Source: Falsirhodobacter xinxiangensis
GTDB taxonomy: Bacteria; Pseudomonadota; Alphaproteobacteria; Rhodobacterales; Rhodobacteraceae
Length of the DNA stretch: 64,000 nt
Assembly (NCBI RefSeq): GCF_004959935.1
Contig: NZ_SMYN01000001.1
Span: 346,280 to 410,279 of the forward strand
Reading direction: 5' to 3'
The stretch's first letter is position 1. Every line of letters begins with the position of its first letter. Shown here one piece after another: positions 34,317 to 42,371 of this stretch. A model generated the notes under the pieces. That model was not told the origin of the DNA. It did no database searches and saw only the letters and a list, made by a program, of their open reading frames with translations. The translations under genes and the position numbers were made by a program.

Positions 34317-35594
34317 GTGCTGTTCGAACTCCTGATCGTCGCTGCCCTTATCCTGATCAATGGCGCATTGGCCATGTCGGAACTGGCGGTGGTTTCCTCT
34401 CGTCCTGCGCGGCTCAAAGGGCTGGCTGAGGGGGGCAGCACAGGGGCCGCGACAGCCTTGAGGCTGGCCGAGGACCCCGGCCGCTTCCTGTCCACGGTCC
34501 AGATCGGCATTACGCTGGTGGGCGTTCTGTCCGGCGCGTTTTCCGGCGCGACGCTTGGCGCGCGTTTCGCGAACTTCCTTGCGGCCGAAGGCGTGCCGGG
34601 CGCGCAGACCATCGGCGTCGGCGCGGTGGTCGTTCTGCTGACCTATCTTTCGCTGATCGTGGGCGAGCTGGTGCCCAAGCAGATCGCGCTGAAAAACCCC
34701 GAAGGGGTCGCGGCCAAGGTTGCCCCGGCGATGCTGATCCTGTCCAAGGTCGCGGCGCCGATCGTCTGGGTTCTGGATTTCTCGGGCCGGATGGTGCTGA
34801 AACTTCTGGGCGTCGAGGAGGACAGCAAATCCCGCGTCACCGAGGAGGAGGTCCGCACCATCCTTGCCGAAGCGCATGTGGAAGGCGTGATCGAATCCGG
34901 CGAACAGGACATGCTGACGGGCGTGATGCGTCTGGCCGACCGTTCGGCGTCGCAGTTGATGACGCAGCGGCGCGATGTGGTGTCGATCGACCTTGAAGCC
35001 ACGCCCGAGGAAGTGATGCAGGTCATCCGCGACAGCCGCCGCCCTCGCCTGCCCGTCCGCAGCCGCGTGACGGACGAGGTTCTGGGCGTGCTCTATGTCA
35101 CCGATGCCTTTGCGGCCCTGTCGCAGGGCGAGCCGCTGGACGTCGGCAAGCTGATGCGCGAAGTCCCCGTCATTTCCGACGCCACCGACGCGCTGAACGT
35201 GATCGAGATCCTGCGCGCCTCGCCGAACCACATGGCGCTGATCTATGATGAATATGGCAGCTTCGAGGGGATCATCACCACGGGCGACATCCTTGAAGCG
35301 ATCACGGGCGCGTTCCGCGAAACGCTGGCAGACGAGCCGTCGCTGGTCGAGCGCGAGGATGGCAGCTATCTCGTGGCCGGCTGGATGCCGGTGGACGAGT
35401 TCTGCGAACAGCTTCGCATCCCGCGCGAACTGGCCGGCGATTACGAAACCGTGGCGGGGCTCGTGCTGAACCAGCTTCGCAAGATGCCGGCATTGGGCGA
35501 TTGCTTCGTGCGCGAGAACTGGCGGTTCGAGGTGATCGATCTGGATGACCGCCGCATCGACAAGGTGCTGGTCACACGCATCCCGGTGGGCTGA
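34317..35594 (+). CDS. CNNM/CBS-domain membrane protein (HlyC/CorC family)
   Basis: 425 residues from a GTG at 34317, where the membrane domain starts directly (LFELLIVAALILINGALAMS); a TTG 42 nt upstream is the alternative. An N-terminal DUF21 transmembrane domain (residues about 1-190, with VGELVPKQIALKNPE) is followed by two CBS domains (about 200-330, RPRLPVRSRVTDEVLGVLYV, NHMALIYDEYGSFEGIITTG) and a C-terminal CorC/HlyC domain. Such proteins export Mg2+/Co2+ in some bacteria. The old name hemolysin is misleading. It is co-directional with the glycosyltransferase-like gene 13 nt later. Confidence 0.9.
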   Translation: MLFELLIVAALILINGALAMSELAVVSSRPARLKGLAEGGSTGAATALRLAEDPGRFLSTVQIGITLVGVLSGAFSGATLGARFANFLAAEGVPGAQTIGVGAVVVLLTYLSLIVGELVPKQIALKNPEGVAAKVAPAMLILSKVAAPIVWVLDFSGRMVLKLLGVEEDSKSRVTEEEVRTILAEAHVEGVIESGEQDMLTGVMRLADRSASQLMTQRRDVVSIDLEATPEEVMQVIRDSRRPRLPVRSRVTDEVLGVLYVTDAFAALSQGEPLDVGKLMREVPVISDATDALNVIEILRASPNHMALIYDEYGSFEGIITTGDILEAITGAFRETLADEPSLVEREDGSYLVAGWMPVDEFCEQLRIPRELAGDYETVAGLVLNQLRKMPALGDCFVRENWRFEVIDLDDRRIDKVLVTRIPVG

Positions 35595-35607
35595 TCTTCG
35601 GATCGCG

Positions 35608-36588
35608 ATGACACGCCCCTTCAACATCCTTGCCATCGGGCAGTCGGGCCGCCTCCAATACGAGGCGATCCTGCTTGCATCCTCGCTTCGCCTTCGCGAT
35701 CCGGGCTTTGCGGGGCAGTTGTTCATCGCCGAACCGCAGCCGGGGCCGCTCTGGCCCGACGATCCGCGCATGGACGCGCATGCCCGCGCGGCGCTGGAAG
35801 AACTGGGTGCGACGATCCTGCCGTTCCAGAACCGCATCTGGGGCGCCGCCTATCCCAACGGCAACAAGATCGAGGCGCTGGCCGCCCTGCCGGATGCGCC
35901 GTTCCTGTTCCTTGATACGGACACCGTGGTGACCGGGCCGCTGTCGGGCGTTGCCTTCGACTTCGCCCGCCCCTCCGCCTCGATGCGGCGCGAGAATACA
36001 TGGCCGACCGAGGAGCTTTACGGCCCCACGCAGGCGAAGACATGGGCGGCGCTTTACGATCTGTTCGGGCTGGATTTCGCCTCCAGCCTCGATCCCGCGA
36101 TGCCCGAAGGATACTGGCGGCGGCATCTTTACTTCAACGCGGGCTGGTTCTTTCACGAAAGCCCGCAAGCCTTCGGCGCAAGGTTCGCGGATTGGGCCAC
36201 CCGTCTGTGGACCGCGCCGCCCGACATCCTTGCCCTGCAACCGCTGACCCCGTGGCTGGACCAGATCGTGCTGCCATTGGTGATCCATTCCTTCGGCGGC
36301 GGACGACCGGGGCCGGAACTGGCAGGGCTGGACGGCGATCTGACCTGCCACTGGCGGCTTCTGCCGCTGCTCTATGCCCGCGAATCCGACCATGCCGTGC
36401 GGGCGCTTGAGGAAGCCGCAGCGCCGAACCCGGTTAAGAAGGTGCTGCGCGAATATGGGCCGATGAAGAAGATGATCTATCAGGGTCAGGGAGCGCAGGT
36501 CCGCGCCATGTTCGACCGCGCCGCCCTTCCCCGGCGCGAGCAGGCGATCCGCAACGCGATCAAGCGCGAGGGCCTCTGGACTCGGTAA
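35608..36588 (+). CDS. Glycosyltransferase-like protein (DxD motif)
   Basis: 326 residues from the ATG at 35608. The N-terminal Rossmann-like part has FLFLDTDTVVTGPL, a DxD nucleotide-sugar/metal motif as in family 8-type transferases. PNGNKIEALAALPDAPFLFL before it and ATPWLDQIVLPL-type later segments agree. No membrane segment. The acceptor and sugar are unknown. The short distance to the CBS-domain gene suggests joint transcription, but no functional link is evident. Confidence 0.8.
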   Translation: MTRPFNILAIGQSGRLQYEAILLASSLRLRDPGFAGQLFIAEPQPGPLWPDDPRMDAHARAALEELGATILPFQNRIWGAAYPNGNKIEALAALPDAPFLFLDTDTVVTGPLSGVAFDFARPSASMRRENTWPTEELYGPTQAKTWAALYDLFGLDFASSLDPAMPEGYWRRHLYFNAGWFFHESPQAFGARFADWATRLWTAPPDILALQPLTPWLDQIVLPLVIHSFGGGRPGPELAGLDGDLTCHWRLLPLLYARESDHAVRALEEAAAPNPVKKVLREYGPMKKMIYQGQGAQVRAMFDRAALPRREQAIRNAIKREGLWTR

Positions 36589-36675
36589 TTCCGGTGCCTA
36601 TATTGGCCCCCGAGAGGACGACCTCCCCCATCAGGGAACCAATCGGGACGGCCCGGCAAACGATGGGGAAGAACC

Positions 36676-37095
36676 ATGCGCACCACCGGCGACCGTATCC
36701 GTCACGCCCTCAGCTTCGAAATCATCGGTCTGGCCCTGTTCACGCCGCTTGCCGCTGTGGGCTTCGGAATGCCGGTCCATGATGTCGGCGTCGTGGCCGT
36801 CGTGGGCGCGACGCTCGCGACCTGCTGGAACTATGCCTACAACCTCTGCTTCGACAAGGCGATGAAGCGGCTGCGCGGCACGGTCCACAAGACGGTCGCG
36901 CTGCGCGTCCTGCACGCGATCCTGTTCGAAGGCGGGCTTCTGGTGATGATGCTGCCCTTCATCGCATGGTATCTGGGCGTCACGCTCTGGCATGCGCTGG
37001 TGATGGATGCGGCCTTCGCGCTGTTTTATTTGGTCTATGCCTTCGTGTTCAACTGGGCCTATGACCGCGTCTTCCCCCTGCCCGCCAACGCCTAA
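36676..37095 (+). CDS. PACE family efflux transporter
   Basis: 139 residues, four membrane helices in two repeated halves. The duplicated family pattern is clear: RIRHALSFEIIGLALF with WNYAYNLCFDKAM, and LHAILFEGGLLVMML with NWAYDRVFP. PACE (AceI-like) proteins expel biguanide antiseptics such as chlorhexidine and perhaps natural polyamines. ATG preceded by GGGGAAG. The end overlaps the convergent LysE gene by 4 nt. Confidence 0.93.
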   Translation: MRTTGDRIRHALSFEIIGLALFTPLAAVGFGMPVHDVGVVAVVGATLATCWNYAYNLCFDKAMKRLRGTVHKTVALRVLHAILFEGGLLVMMLPFIAWYLGVTLWHALVMDAAFALFYLVYAFVFNWAYDRVFPLPANA

Positions 37096-37685
37096 AGCGT
37101 CAGCACCGGCCAGAGCGAGGCGACCAGAAGCGCCGCCATCGTCCAGTTGAACGCCCGCAGCCGCGCGGGGCTGGACAGGAAGCGGCGCAGTTCGGTCCCC
37201 ATCCACGACCAAAGCAGCACGGACGGGATCGAGATGACCGCCGACGTGATGCCCACGATGGCGACCGAGGCAAGGCTGCGATCGGCGGCATAGACCGTCA
37301 CCGCCGTCAGCGCCCCGGCCCAGGCTTTGGGATTGATCCACTGGAACATCGCCGCCTGAAGGAAGGTCATCGGCCGCCCCCCTTCGACCGCCGGGCCGGG
37401 AGGGGCGGAATTGGCGATCTTCCACGCCAGATAAAGCATATAGCAGGCGCTGGCGATCTTCAGCGCATCCACCGACCAAGGCGCGGCCTGAAACAGACCC
37501 GCCAGCCCGATCCCCATCACGAAGACCATCACGCCGAAGCCGATCAGGATGCCGCCCATATGCGGCACCGTCCGGCGCAGGCCGTAATTCGCCCCCGACG
37601 CCATCAGCATCAGGTTGTTCGGCCCCGGCGTGGTCGAGGCGACGAAGGTGAAGGCGACAAGCGCAAGAAAGATGTCGAGGGTCAT
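37092..37685 (-). CDS. LysE family translocator
   Basis: 197 residues, five or six helices, with the family start FVASTTPGPNNLMLMASGA and the later PKAWAGALTAVTVYA. The family exports amino acids or related small molecules; the substrate is unknown. It converges with the PACE transporter gene and is followed upstream by the SIMPL gene on the same strand, 54 nt apart. Confidence 0.92.
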   Translation of the reverse strand: MTLDIFLALVAFTFVASTTPGPNNLMLMASGANYGLRRTVPHMGGILIGFGVMVFVMGIGLAGLFQAAPWSVDALKIASACYMLYLAWKIANSAPPGPAVEGGRPMTFLQAAMFQWINPKAWAGALTAVTVYAADRSLASVAIVGITSAVISIPSVLLWSWMGTELRRFLSSPARLRAFNWTMAALLVASLWPVLTL

Positions 37686-37739
37686 GGCTTCGTCCTGTTC
37701 AGAACGAAGCCATGCCTCAGGCGGCGCGGGGCCGCAAGA

Positions 37740-38426
37740 TCACTCGGGCTGGTCGATCGCGAACTCGACCGTGACGGATGCGCTGCGGCTGACCTCGCCG
37801 CCCGCGACGGGAACGCCGACTGCGGCACTGTCCATGCGGAACATCGGACGCGGCGGCTCGGCTGCACCGCCTTCGGAGATGGACAGAATATCGCCCAGCC
37901 CCACGCCCGCCGCTTCGGCCAGCAGACGCGCACGCGCCAGCGCATCGGCCACGGCCAGCTTGCGCGCCTCGTCCAGCACAGGGGCCGGATCGGCCAGATC
38001 GAAGGTCACGCCGTTCAGCGTGTTCGCCCCGTCCGACACCGCCGCATCAAGCACGCCGCCAAGGCTGTCGATCGCCCGCACCCGCACCGTCAGCACGTTC
38101 GACGCGATATAGCCGCTGATCGTCGGTGCGGCGTTGTCGGCCTGCGTCCAGTTCGGGTTCAGCGACAGGCCCGAGGTCTGAAGGTCGCGATCCTCGACCC
38201 CCGCGCCCTTCAGCCGGTCCAGCACGGTCTGAAGCGCGGCCGAATTACCGGACATCGCTTCGGCCGCCGTCGCGCCTTCGGTGGTCACGCCAAGCGTGAT
38301 CGTCGCGATGTCGGGACGGGCATCGACGCGCCCTTCGCCGGTGACGGTGATGCGCGGCGCCTCGGCCATTGCGGCCATCGGCAGTGCCAATGCGGTGCCC
38401 AGCGCCAGCGCCTTGATGATCTTCAT
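37740..38426 (-). CDS. SIMPL domain periplasmic protein
   Basis: 228 residues from the ATG at 38426, which has AAGGAGGA at ideal spacing and gives a signal peptide cut after MAAMA (about residue 21). The body is a SIMPL (DUF541) domain with ITVTGEGRVDARPDIATITL at the start, DLQTSGLSLNPNW and DALARARLLAEAAGVGLGDI. The family occurs in bacteria as periplasmic ring-forming proteins such as YggE, linked to oxidative stress tolerance. Confidence 0.93.
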   Translation of the reverse strand: MKIIKALALGTALALPMAAMAEAPRITVTGEGRVDARPDIATITLGVTTEGATAAEAMSGNSAALQTVLDRLKGAGVEDRDLQTSGLSLNPNWTQADNAAPTISGYIASNVLTVRVRAIDSLGGVLDAAVSDGANTLNGVTFDLADPAPVLDEARKLAVADALARARLLAEAAGVGLGDILSISEGGAAEPPRPMFRMDSAAVGVPVAGGEVSRSASVTVEFAIDQPE

Positions 38427-38586
38427 GTCAGTCCTCCTTGACTTTAAGCGACATTTTCCTGCCCGAAGTTCGACTGCAACGCGAATTTCAGGTCTTTTTC
38501 TTTCCTTCGGCGAAAAGGTGCTGTAAAAATGAAACAGCCGCGTTGCGGACATCGCCCTTCCCGGAAACTGTGTTAGACCCCGCGAC

Positions 38587-40809
38587 ATGAAACCCGGCTT
38601 TGCCCTTCTATTCTCTGACGAAACTGTTGCCCTTCTCCACCGCGCGCAAGACGGCTGGCATCAAATCGGCGTGGCCCGCGTGGCGGACCCCGATCTTGGC
38701 GATGCAATGGCCACCCTGCGCGGCAGGGCCGAGGCGCTGGCCCCGGACGGTTTCGCAACCAAGCTGCTGATCCCCAATTCGCAGATCCTCTATACCTCGG
38801 TCACCGCGTCGGACGATGCCGCGATCCGGCGTGCCGTGGACGGGCTGACCCCCTATTCGGTGGACGATCTGGTCTATGACTGGCAGGCCGATGGCGACAG
38901 CACCCGCGTCGCGCTTCTCGCGCGCGAGACGCTGGACGAGGCCGAGGGCTTCGCAAACGATCACGGCATGCGTCCGGTCGGTTTCGCCGCCATCCCGCCC
39001 GAGGGGAAATTCCCGCGCGAGCCGTGGTTCGGCCCGACCCTGACCGCCCCCGCCTCGTTGGCCGAGGGCGAAGTGGCCGAGGGCGACGCGCAGCCCGTCA
39101 TCATCGTGGAGGCGCCCGAGCCCGAAGTGCCGCCCGCCCCGCCGGAGGCCGAGCCGGAACCCGTGATCGCTGCCGAACCCGAGCCCGAGCCGGTTCCCGA
39201 ACCGGCGGTGGTCTGGCAGGCCCCTGCTGAACCCGAACCGGAACCGGAGGCCCCAGAAGAGCCCGCCCCGCGGCCCGAACCCGCGCCGCAGCCCATCTTC
39301 GATCACCCATCCTTCCAAAGTCAGCGCCCGAAACCGGTCGAGTTCGCCGCGACCCGAGAGCAGCGGCCCGCGAAATCCACGCGGCGCGAGCCGGGCATGC
39401 GGACGGAACCCAAGCTGGCCGAGCGCGATGCCCCCTTCGTCGATCTGTCCCGCCCGTCCGAGCCGCCGGTGGCCAATCGCACGCCCGACCTGACACCGCC
39501 GCCGCTTCGGGCAAAAGCGACGCCGCCGCGCCCGACCCCGGTCGTCGCGCCGCTGCGCGAGGCCGCGAAGCCGCAGGAGCCGGTCCGCACCCGCACCGAT
39601 CCGTTCGGGGCCGGCATTCCGCCGAAAGGGTCGCCGAAATTCCTCGGGCTGATCCTGACGGTCCTGCTGCTTCTGGTGCTGGCGGCGATCGCGGCCTGGT
39701 CGTCCTATTACATCGCCGATCTTTGGGGCACCGAGGAGGAGGAGGTCGTCGTGGCGCAGGTGGAGCCTGCGGCGGCGGCAGAACTTCCCCCCGCGGCACC
39801 CGAAGCCGCCGAGACGGTGGCCGACCAGCCGCCCGAAGCCACCTCGCAGGACGAGATCGCGCTGACGACCACCGATGCGCCGATGCCGGACGCCGCTGCA
39901 CAGGTCGCGGCGCTGGTTCCGGCCACCCCGGACATCCGGCCCGATACCGCAGCCGCCCCGCCGCCCTTCGGCACCGACTATGCCTTCGACGACGAGGGCC
40001 GGATCGAGCCGACCGAACAGGGCGTCGTGACCCCCGATGGCGTCACGCTGGTCGAAGGCGCGCCGCCCAAGGTGCCGCCGCCCCGCCCCGCGCCCGCCCC
40101 CGGTGCCGAAGCCGCTGCCGAAGCCCCTGCGCCTTCGGTCGATCCGGCGCTTGCCGATGCCCGGCCCCGGATGCGCCCCGAAAGCGCGCCCGCCGAAGCC
40201 GCACCTGCGCAAGAGGCCGAGCTTGGGATCACCTCCAGCCCCCGTCCGCGCGAGCGGACCGAGAGCGTGGTCGAAGCCGCACGGCCGACGGATGCCGCCT
40301 CGCTCGTCGCGAGCGATACTGGCACCGCGCTGGCAGTGGCGATCTCGCGCCGTCCTGAAATGCGGCCCTCGGGCATCTCGAATTCCTCGGTCCAGGCGGC
40401 GCTGACCGCCGCGATGGCGGAACCCGCAGCCCCGCGCGCCGCACCGCAGGCGACCGTGCAGCGGGCCGCGATCCGCGCGCCTGAACCGGCCCCCGTCCCC
40501 GCCGCCCGCACCGAACAGGAAGCCGACGACGAGCCGGAGGCCGCCGTCGTGCCGCGCATCCCCACCCGCGCCTCGGTGGCGCAGCAGGCCACGATGGTCA
40601 GCGCGCTGGACCTTGGCCGCATGAACGTGATCGGGATTTCCGGCACGTCGTCCAATCGTGCGGCGCTGATCCGGCAATCCAACGGCCGCGTGTCGCGGGT
40701 CAGGGTCGGGGACAGGGTGGATGGCGGCACCGTCGCCGCGATCACTGAGAACGCCGTGCATTACCAGAAGGGCGGCAGGATGCTGGCGCTGGAAATGCCC
40801 CGAGGATAA
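38587..40809 (+). CDS. Large membrane protein combining PilM/GspL-like and PilP/GspC-like ends
   Basis: 740 residues. Residues about 1-120 look like the N-terminal actin-like lobe of PilM/GspL (LLIPNSQILYTSVTAS, then AVDGLTPYSVDDLVYDWQAD). A long Pro/Glu/Ala linker follows, then a membrane helix at about 357-380 (LGLILTVLLLLVLAAIAAWS), a second Pro/Ala-rich stretch, and a C-terminal PilP/GspC-like domain (MNVIGISGTSSNRAALIRQ, VRVGDRVDGGTVAAIT, GGRMLALEMPRG). It is commonly seen in Rhodobacterales under misleading translation-factor names. The combination suggests a single-protein inner membrane platform. Its function is unknown. Confidence 0.85.
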   Translation: MKPGFALLFSDETVALLHRAQDGWHQIGVARVADPDLGDAMATLRGRAEALAPDGFATKLLIPNSQILYTSVTASDDAAIRRAVDGLTPYSVDDLVYDWQADGDSTRVALLARETLDEAEGFANDHGMRPVGFAAIPPEGKFPREPWFGPTLTAPASLAEGEVAEGDAQPVIIVEAPEPEVPPAPPEAEPEPVIAAEPEPEPVPEPAVVWQAPAEPEPEPEAPEEPAPRPEPAPQPIFDHPSFQSQRPKPVEFAATREQRPAKSTRREPGMRTEPKLAERDAPFVDLSRPSEPPVANRTPDLTPPPLRAKATPPRPTPVVAPLREAAKPQEPVRTRTDPFGAGIPPKGSPKFLGLILTVLLLLVLAAIAAWSSYYIADLWGTEEEEVVVAQVEPAAAAELPPAAPEAAETVADQPPEATSQDEIALTTTDAPMPDAAAQVAALVPATPDIRPDTAAAPPPFGTDYAFDDEGRIEPTEQGVVTPDGVTLVEGAPPKVPPPRPAPAPGAEAAAEAPAPSVDPALADARPRMRPESAPAEAAPAQEAELGITSSPRPRERTESVVEAARPTDAASLVASDTGTALAVAISRRPEMRPSGISNSSVQAALTAAMAEPAAPRAAPQATVQRAAIRAPEPAPVPAARTEQEADDEPEAAVVPRIPTRASVAQQATMVSALDLGRMNVIGISGTSSNRAALIRQSNGRVSRVRVGDRVDGGTVAAITENAVHYQKGGRMLALEMPRG

Positions 40810-40814
40810 AAAAA

Positions 40815-40842
40815 GCCGCGATCCGAAGATCGCGGCCTTTTT
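40815..40842. terminator. Bidirectional intrinsic terminator between convergent genes
   Basis: GCCGCGATC and GATCGCGGC form a perfect 9-bp stem around CGAA, with an A-run before and T-run after. It serves both the long fusion gene and, in the other direction, carD. Confidence 0.9.
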
Positions 40843-40861
40843 CTTGGGCGCTGGGCGTTTT

Positions 40862-41371
40862 TCAGGCGGCGCGGGACAGCAGGACCTCGTCCACCTGCTT
40901 TTGCGCACCGGCTTCATCCACACCCGACACGGCGGCGACTTCGCGGGTCAGACGCTCCAGCGCAGCTTCATAGAGCTGACGTTCGGAATAGGACTGTTCG
41001 CGCTGGTCGTCCGACCGGTGCAGGTCGCGCACGACCTCGGCAATCGACATCAGATCGCCGGAATTGATCTTCTGTTCATATTCCTGCGCGCGGCGCGACC
41101 ACATTGCGCGTTTCACGCGGGCCTTGCCCTTCAGCGTGTCCAGTGCCTTGGCGACCACGTCGGGCGCCGACAGCGACCGCATGCCGATTTCGGTCGCCTT
41201 GTGGGTGGGAACGCGCAGCGTCATCTTGTCTTTTTCAAACGAGATCACGAAAAGCTCCAGCCGAAGGCCGGCGATTTCCTGTTCTTCGATGGACATGATC
41301 TTGCCGACGCCATGGGCGGGGTAAACGACGAAATCGTCCGGGCGAAACTCAGGCTTCTTGGTCTTGGTCAT
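40862..41371 (-). CDS. carD: CarD family transcription regulator
   Basis: 169 residues from the ATG at 41371 (GAGGAAACGG upstream). The N-terminal RNA-polymerase-interacting domain (FRPDDFVVYPAHGVGKIMSI, residues about 9-65) is followed by the helical DNA-contacting CarD part with the family-typical KARVKRAMWSRRAQEYEQKI. In Rhodobacter CarD stabilises open complexes at many promoters, especially those lacking T at -7. It closes a helicase-Hsp15-fdxA-carD neighbourhood conserved in the order. Confidence 0.96.
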   Translation of the reverse strand: MTKTKKPEFRPDDFVVYPAHGVGKIMSIEEQEIAGLRLELFVISFEKDKMTLRVPTHKATEIGMRSLSAPDVVAKALDTLKGKARVKRAMWSRRAQEYEQKINSGDLMSIAEVVRDLHRSDDQREQSYSERQLYEAALERLTREVAAVSGVDEAGAQKQVDEVLLSRAA

Positions 41372-41410
41372 CCGTTTCCTCTTTTCACCCTGCCTGACAC
41401 AAAATTCACC

Positions 41411-41430
41411 CGCCGAAGGCATCTTCGGCG
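41411..41430 (-). promoter_or_regulatory. Hairpin upstream of carD
   Basis: CGCCGAAG and CTTCGGCG form a perfect 8-bp stem around GCAT, about 40 nt before the carD start. There is no T-run, so it may lie in the carD leader or be a weak end for the fdxA transcript. The rest of the 225-nt gap between carD and fdxA shows nothing else clear. Confidence 0.35.
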
Positions 41431-41596
41431 GCAATGACGTGAATCTGGCATCAGAAAAACGGCCCCAAGGCGAAAAGCCAGCGGGACAGTCAGGCTTCAT
41501 GCTAGTTTTGTGACATCTGTATAGCACAAAAAACGACCGATTCCAACTGCCGCCTTAAAGCGGTCAGCCTTGGATCACGCCGCCGTGCAATAAGCT

Positions 41597-41935
41597 TCAG
41601 TTGCCCTCGCCCGGTTCGGGGCTGAAGTATTTTTCCAGCTTCCCAGTCTCGCCGTCGCGCTCTTCGTATCCCGGAAGCGGGTCGCGTTTCTGGGTAATGA
41701 CGGGCCAGAGTTCCGCGTATTTGCGGTTGAACTCGACCCAATCCTCCATATCCGGTTCGGTATCCGGGCGGATCGCATCGGCGGGGCATTCGGGTTCGCA
41801 CACGCCGCAGTCGATGCATTCGTCCGGGTGAATGACCAGTGTGTTCTCGCCCTCGTAGAAGCAATCCACCGGGCAGACCTCGACGCAATCGGTGTATTTG
41901 CAGGCGATGCAGTTGTCGGTGACAACATAGGTCAT
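41597..41935 (-). CDS. fdxA: Ferredoxin FdxA (3Fe-4S/4Fe-4S)
   Basis: 112 residues, ATG start. Its cysteine pattern is that of seven-iron ferredoxins: [20 protein letters not shown] in the first part and [18 protein letters not shown] in the second. A C-terminal extension of about 50 residues ([16 protein letters not shown]) is typical of alphaproteobacterial FdxA. It is a soluble electron carrier of general metabolism, and an essential protein in several alphaproteobacteria. Confidence 0.97.
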   Translation of the reverse strand: MTYVVTDNCIACKYTDCVEVCPVDCFYEGENTLVIHPDECIDCGVCEPECPADAIRPDTEPDMEDWVEFNRKYAELWPVITQKRDPLPGYEERDGETGKLEKYFSPEPGEGN

Positions 41936-42049
41936 GGCTTGGCTCTGGATATGAATTCGCGATCGTTACCTATTCCCCAGCGGCGCAAGGTGCAAGCGTG
42001 TCGGGACAGGAAAGACCGCAGAAGGGCAAACTTGCCGCGCCGGGGAACG

Positions 42050-42364
42050 TCATTCCCCTTCGTTGGCGGGGCGCGGAACATCCTCCGCCAGATCGTCGTA
42101 AAGCGCCTGCGCTTCGGAAGCCGGTCCCCGACGCAGGGGCATGTCCAGAATGCGGATCACCCGGATTCGACCGCCCTGCGGGAAGGTCAACGCATCGCCG
42201 TCGCCAACCGCATGGGCGGGCTTGCGCGTCTTTTGCCCGTTTACGCGGACATGGCCGGATTCGACCAGTTCGGTGGCGACGGTGCGGGTCTTGCAGAACC
42301 GGGCCTGAACCAGCCACTTGTCCAGCCGCATCGTGGCGCGCGACGGAATCTCGCTGCGCGCCAC
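42050..42364 (-). CDS. hslR: S4-domain RNA-binding protein (Hsp15/HslR-like)
   Basis: 104 residues. The S4 domain starts at about residue 12 (MRLDKWLVQARFCKTRTVAT) and continues with VESGHVRVNGQKTRKPAHAV. Hsp15 binds 50S subunits carrying stalled nascent chains. It is shorter than E. coli Hsp15 (133) at the C-terminus. It is 7 nt from the helicase gene, which agrees with an RNA-centred operon. GTG/ATG alternatives near the start do not change the domain. Confidence 0.9.
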   Translation of the reverse strand: MARSEIPSRATMRLDKWLVQARFCKTRTVATELVESGHVRVNGQKTRKPAHAVGDGDALTFPQGGRIRVIRILDMPLRRGPASEAQALYDDLAEDVPRPANEGE

Positions 42365-42371
42365 GAAAGGG

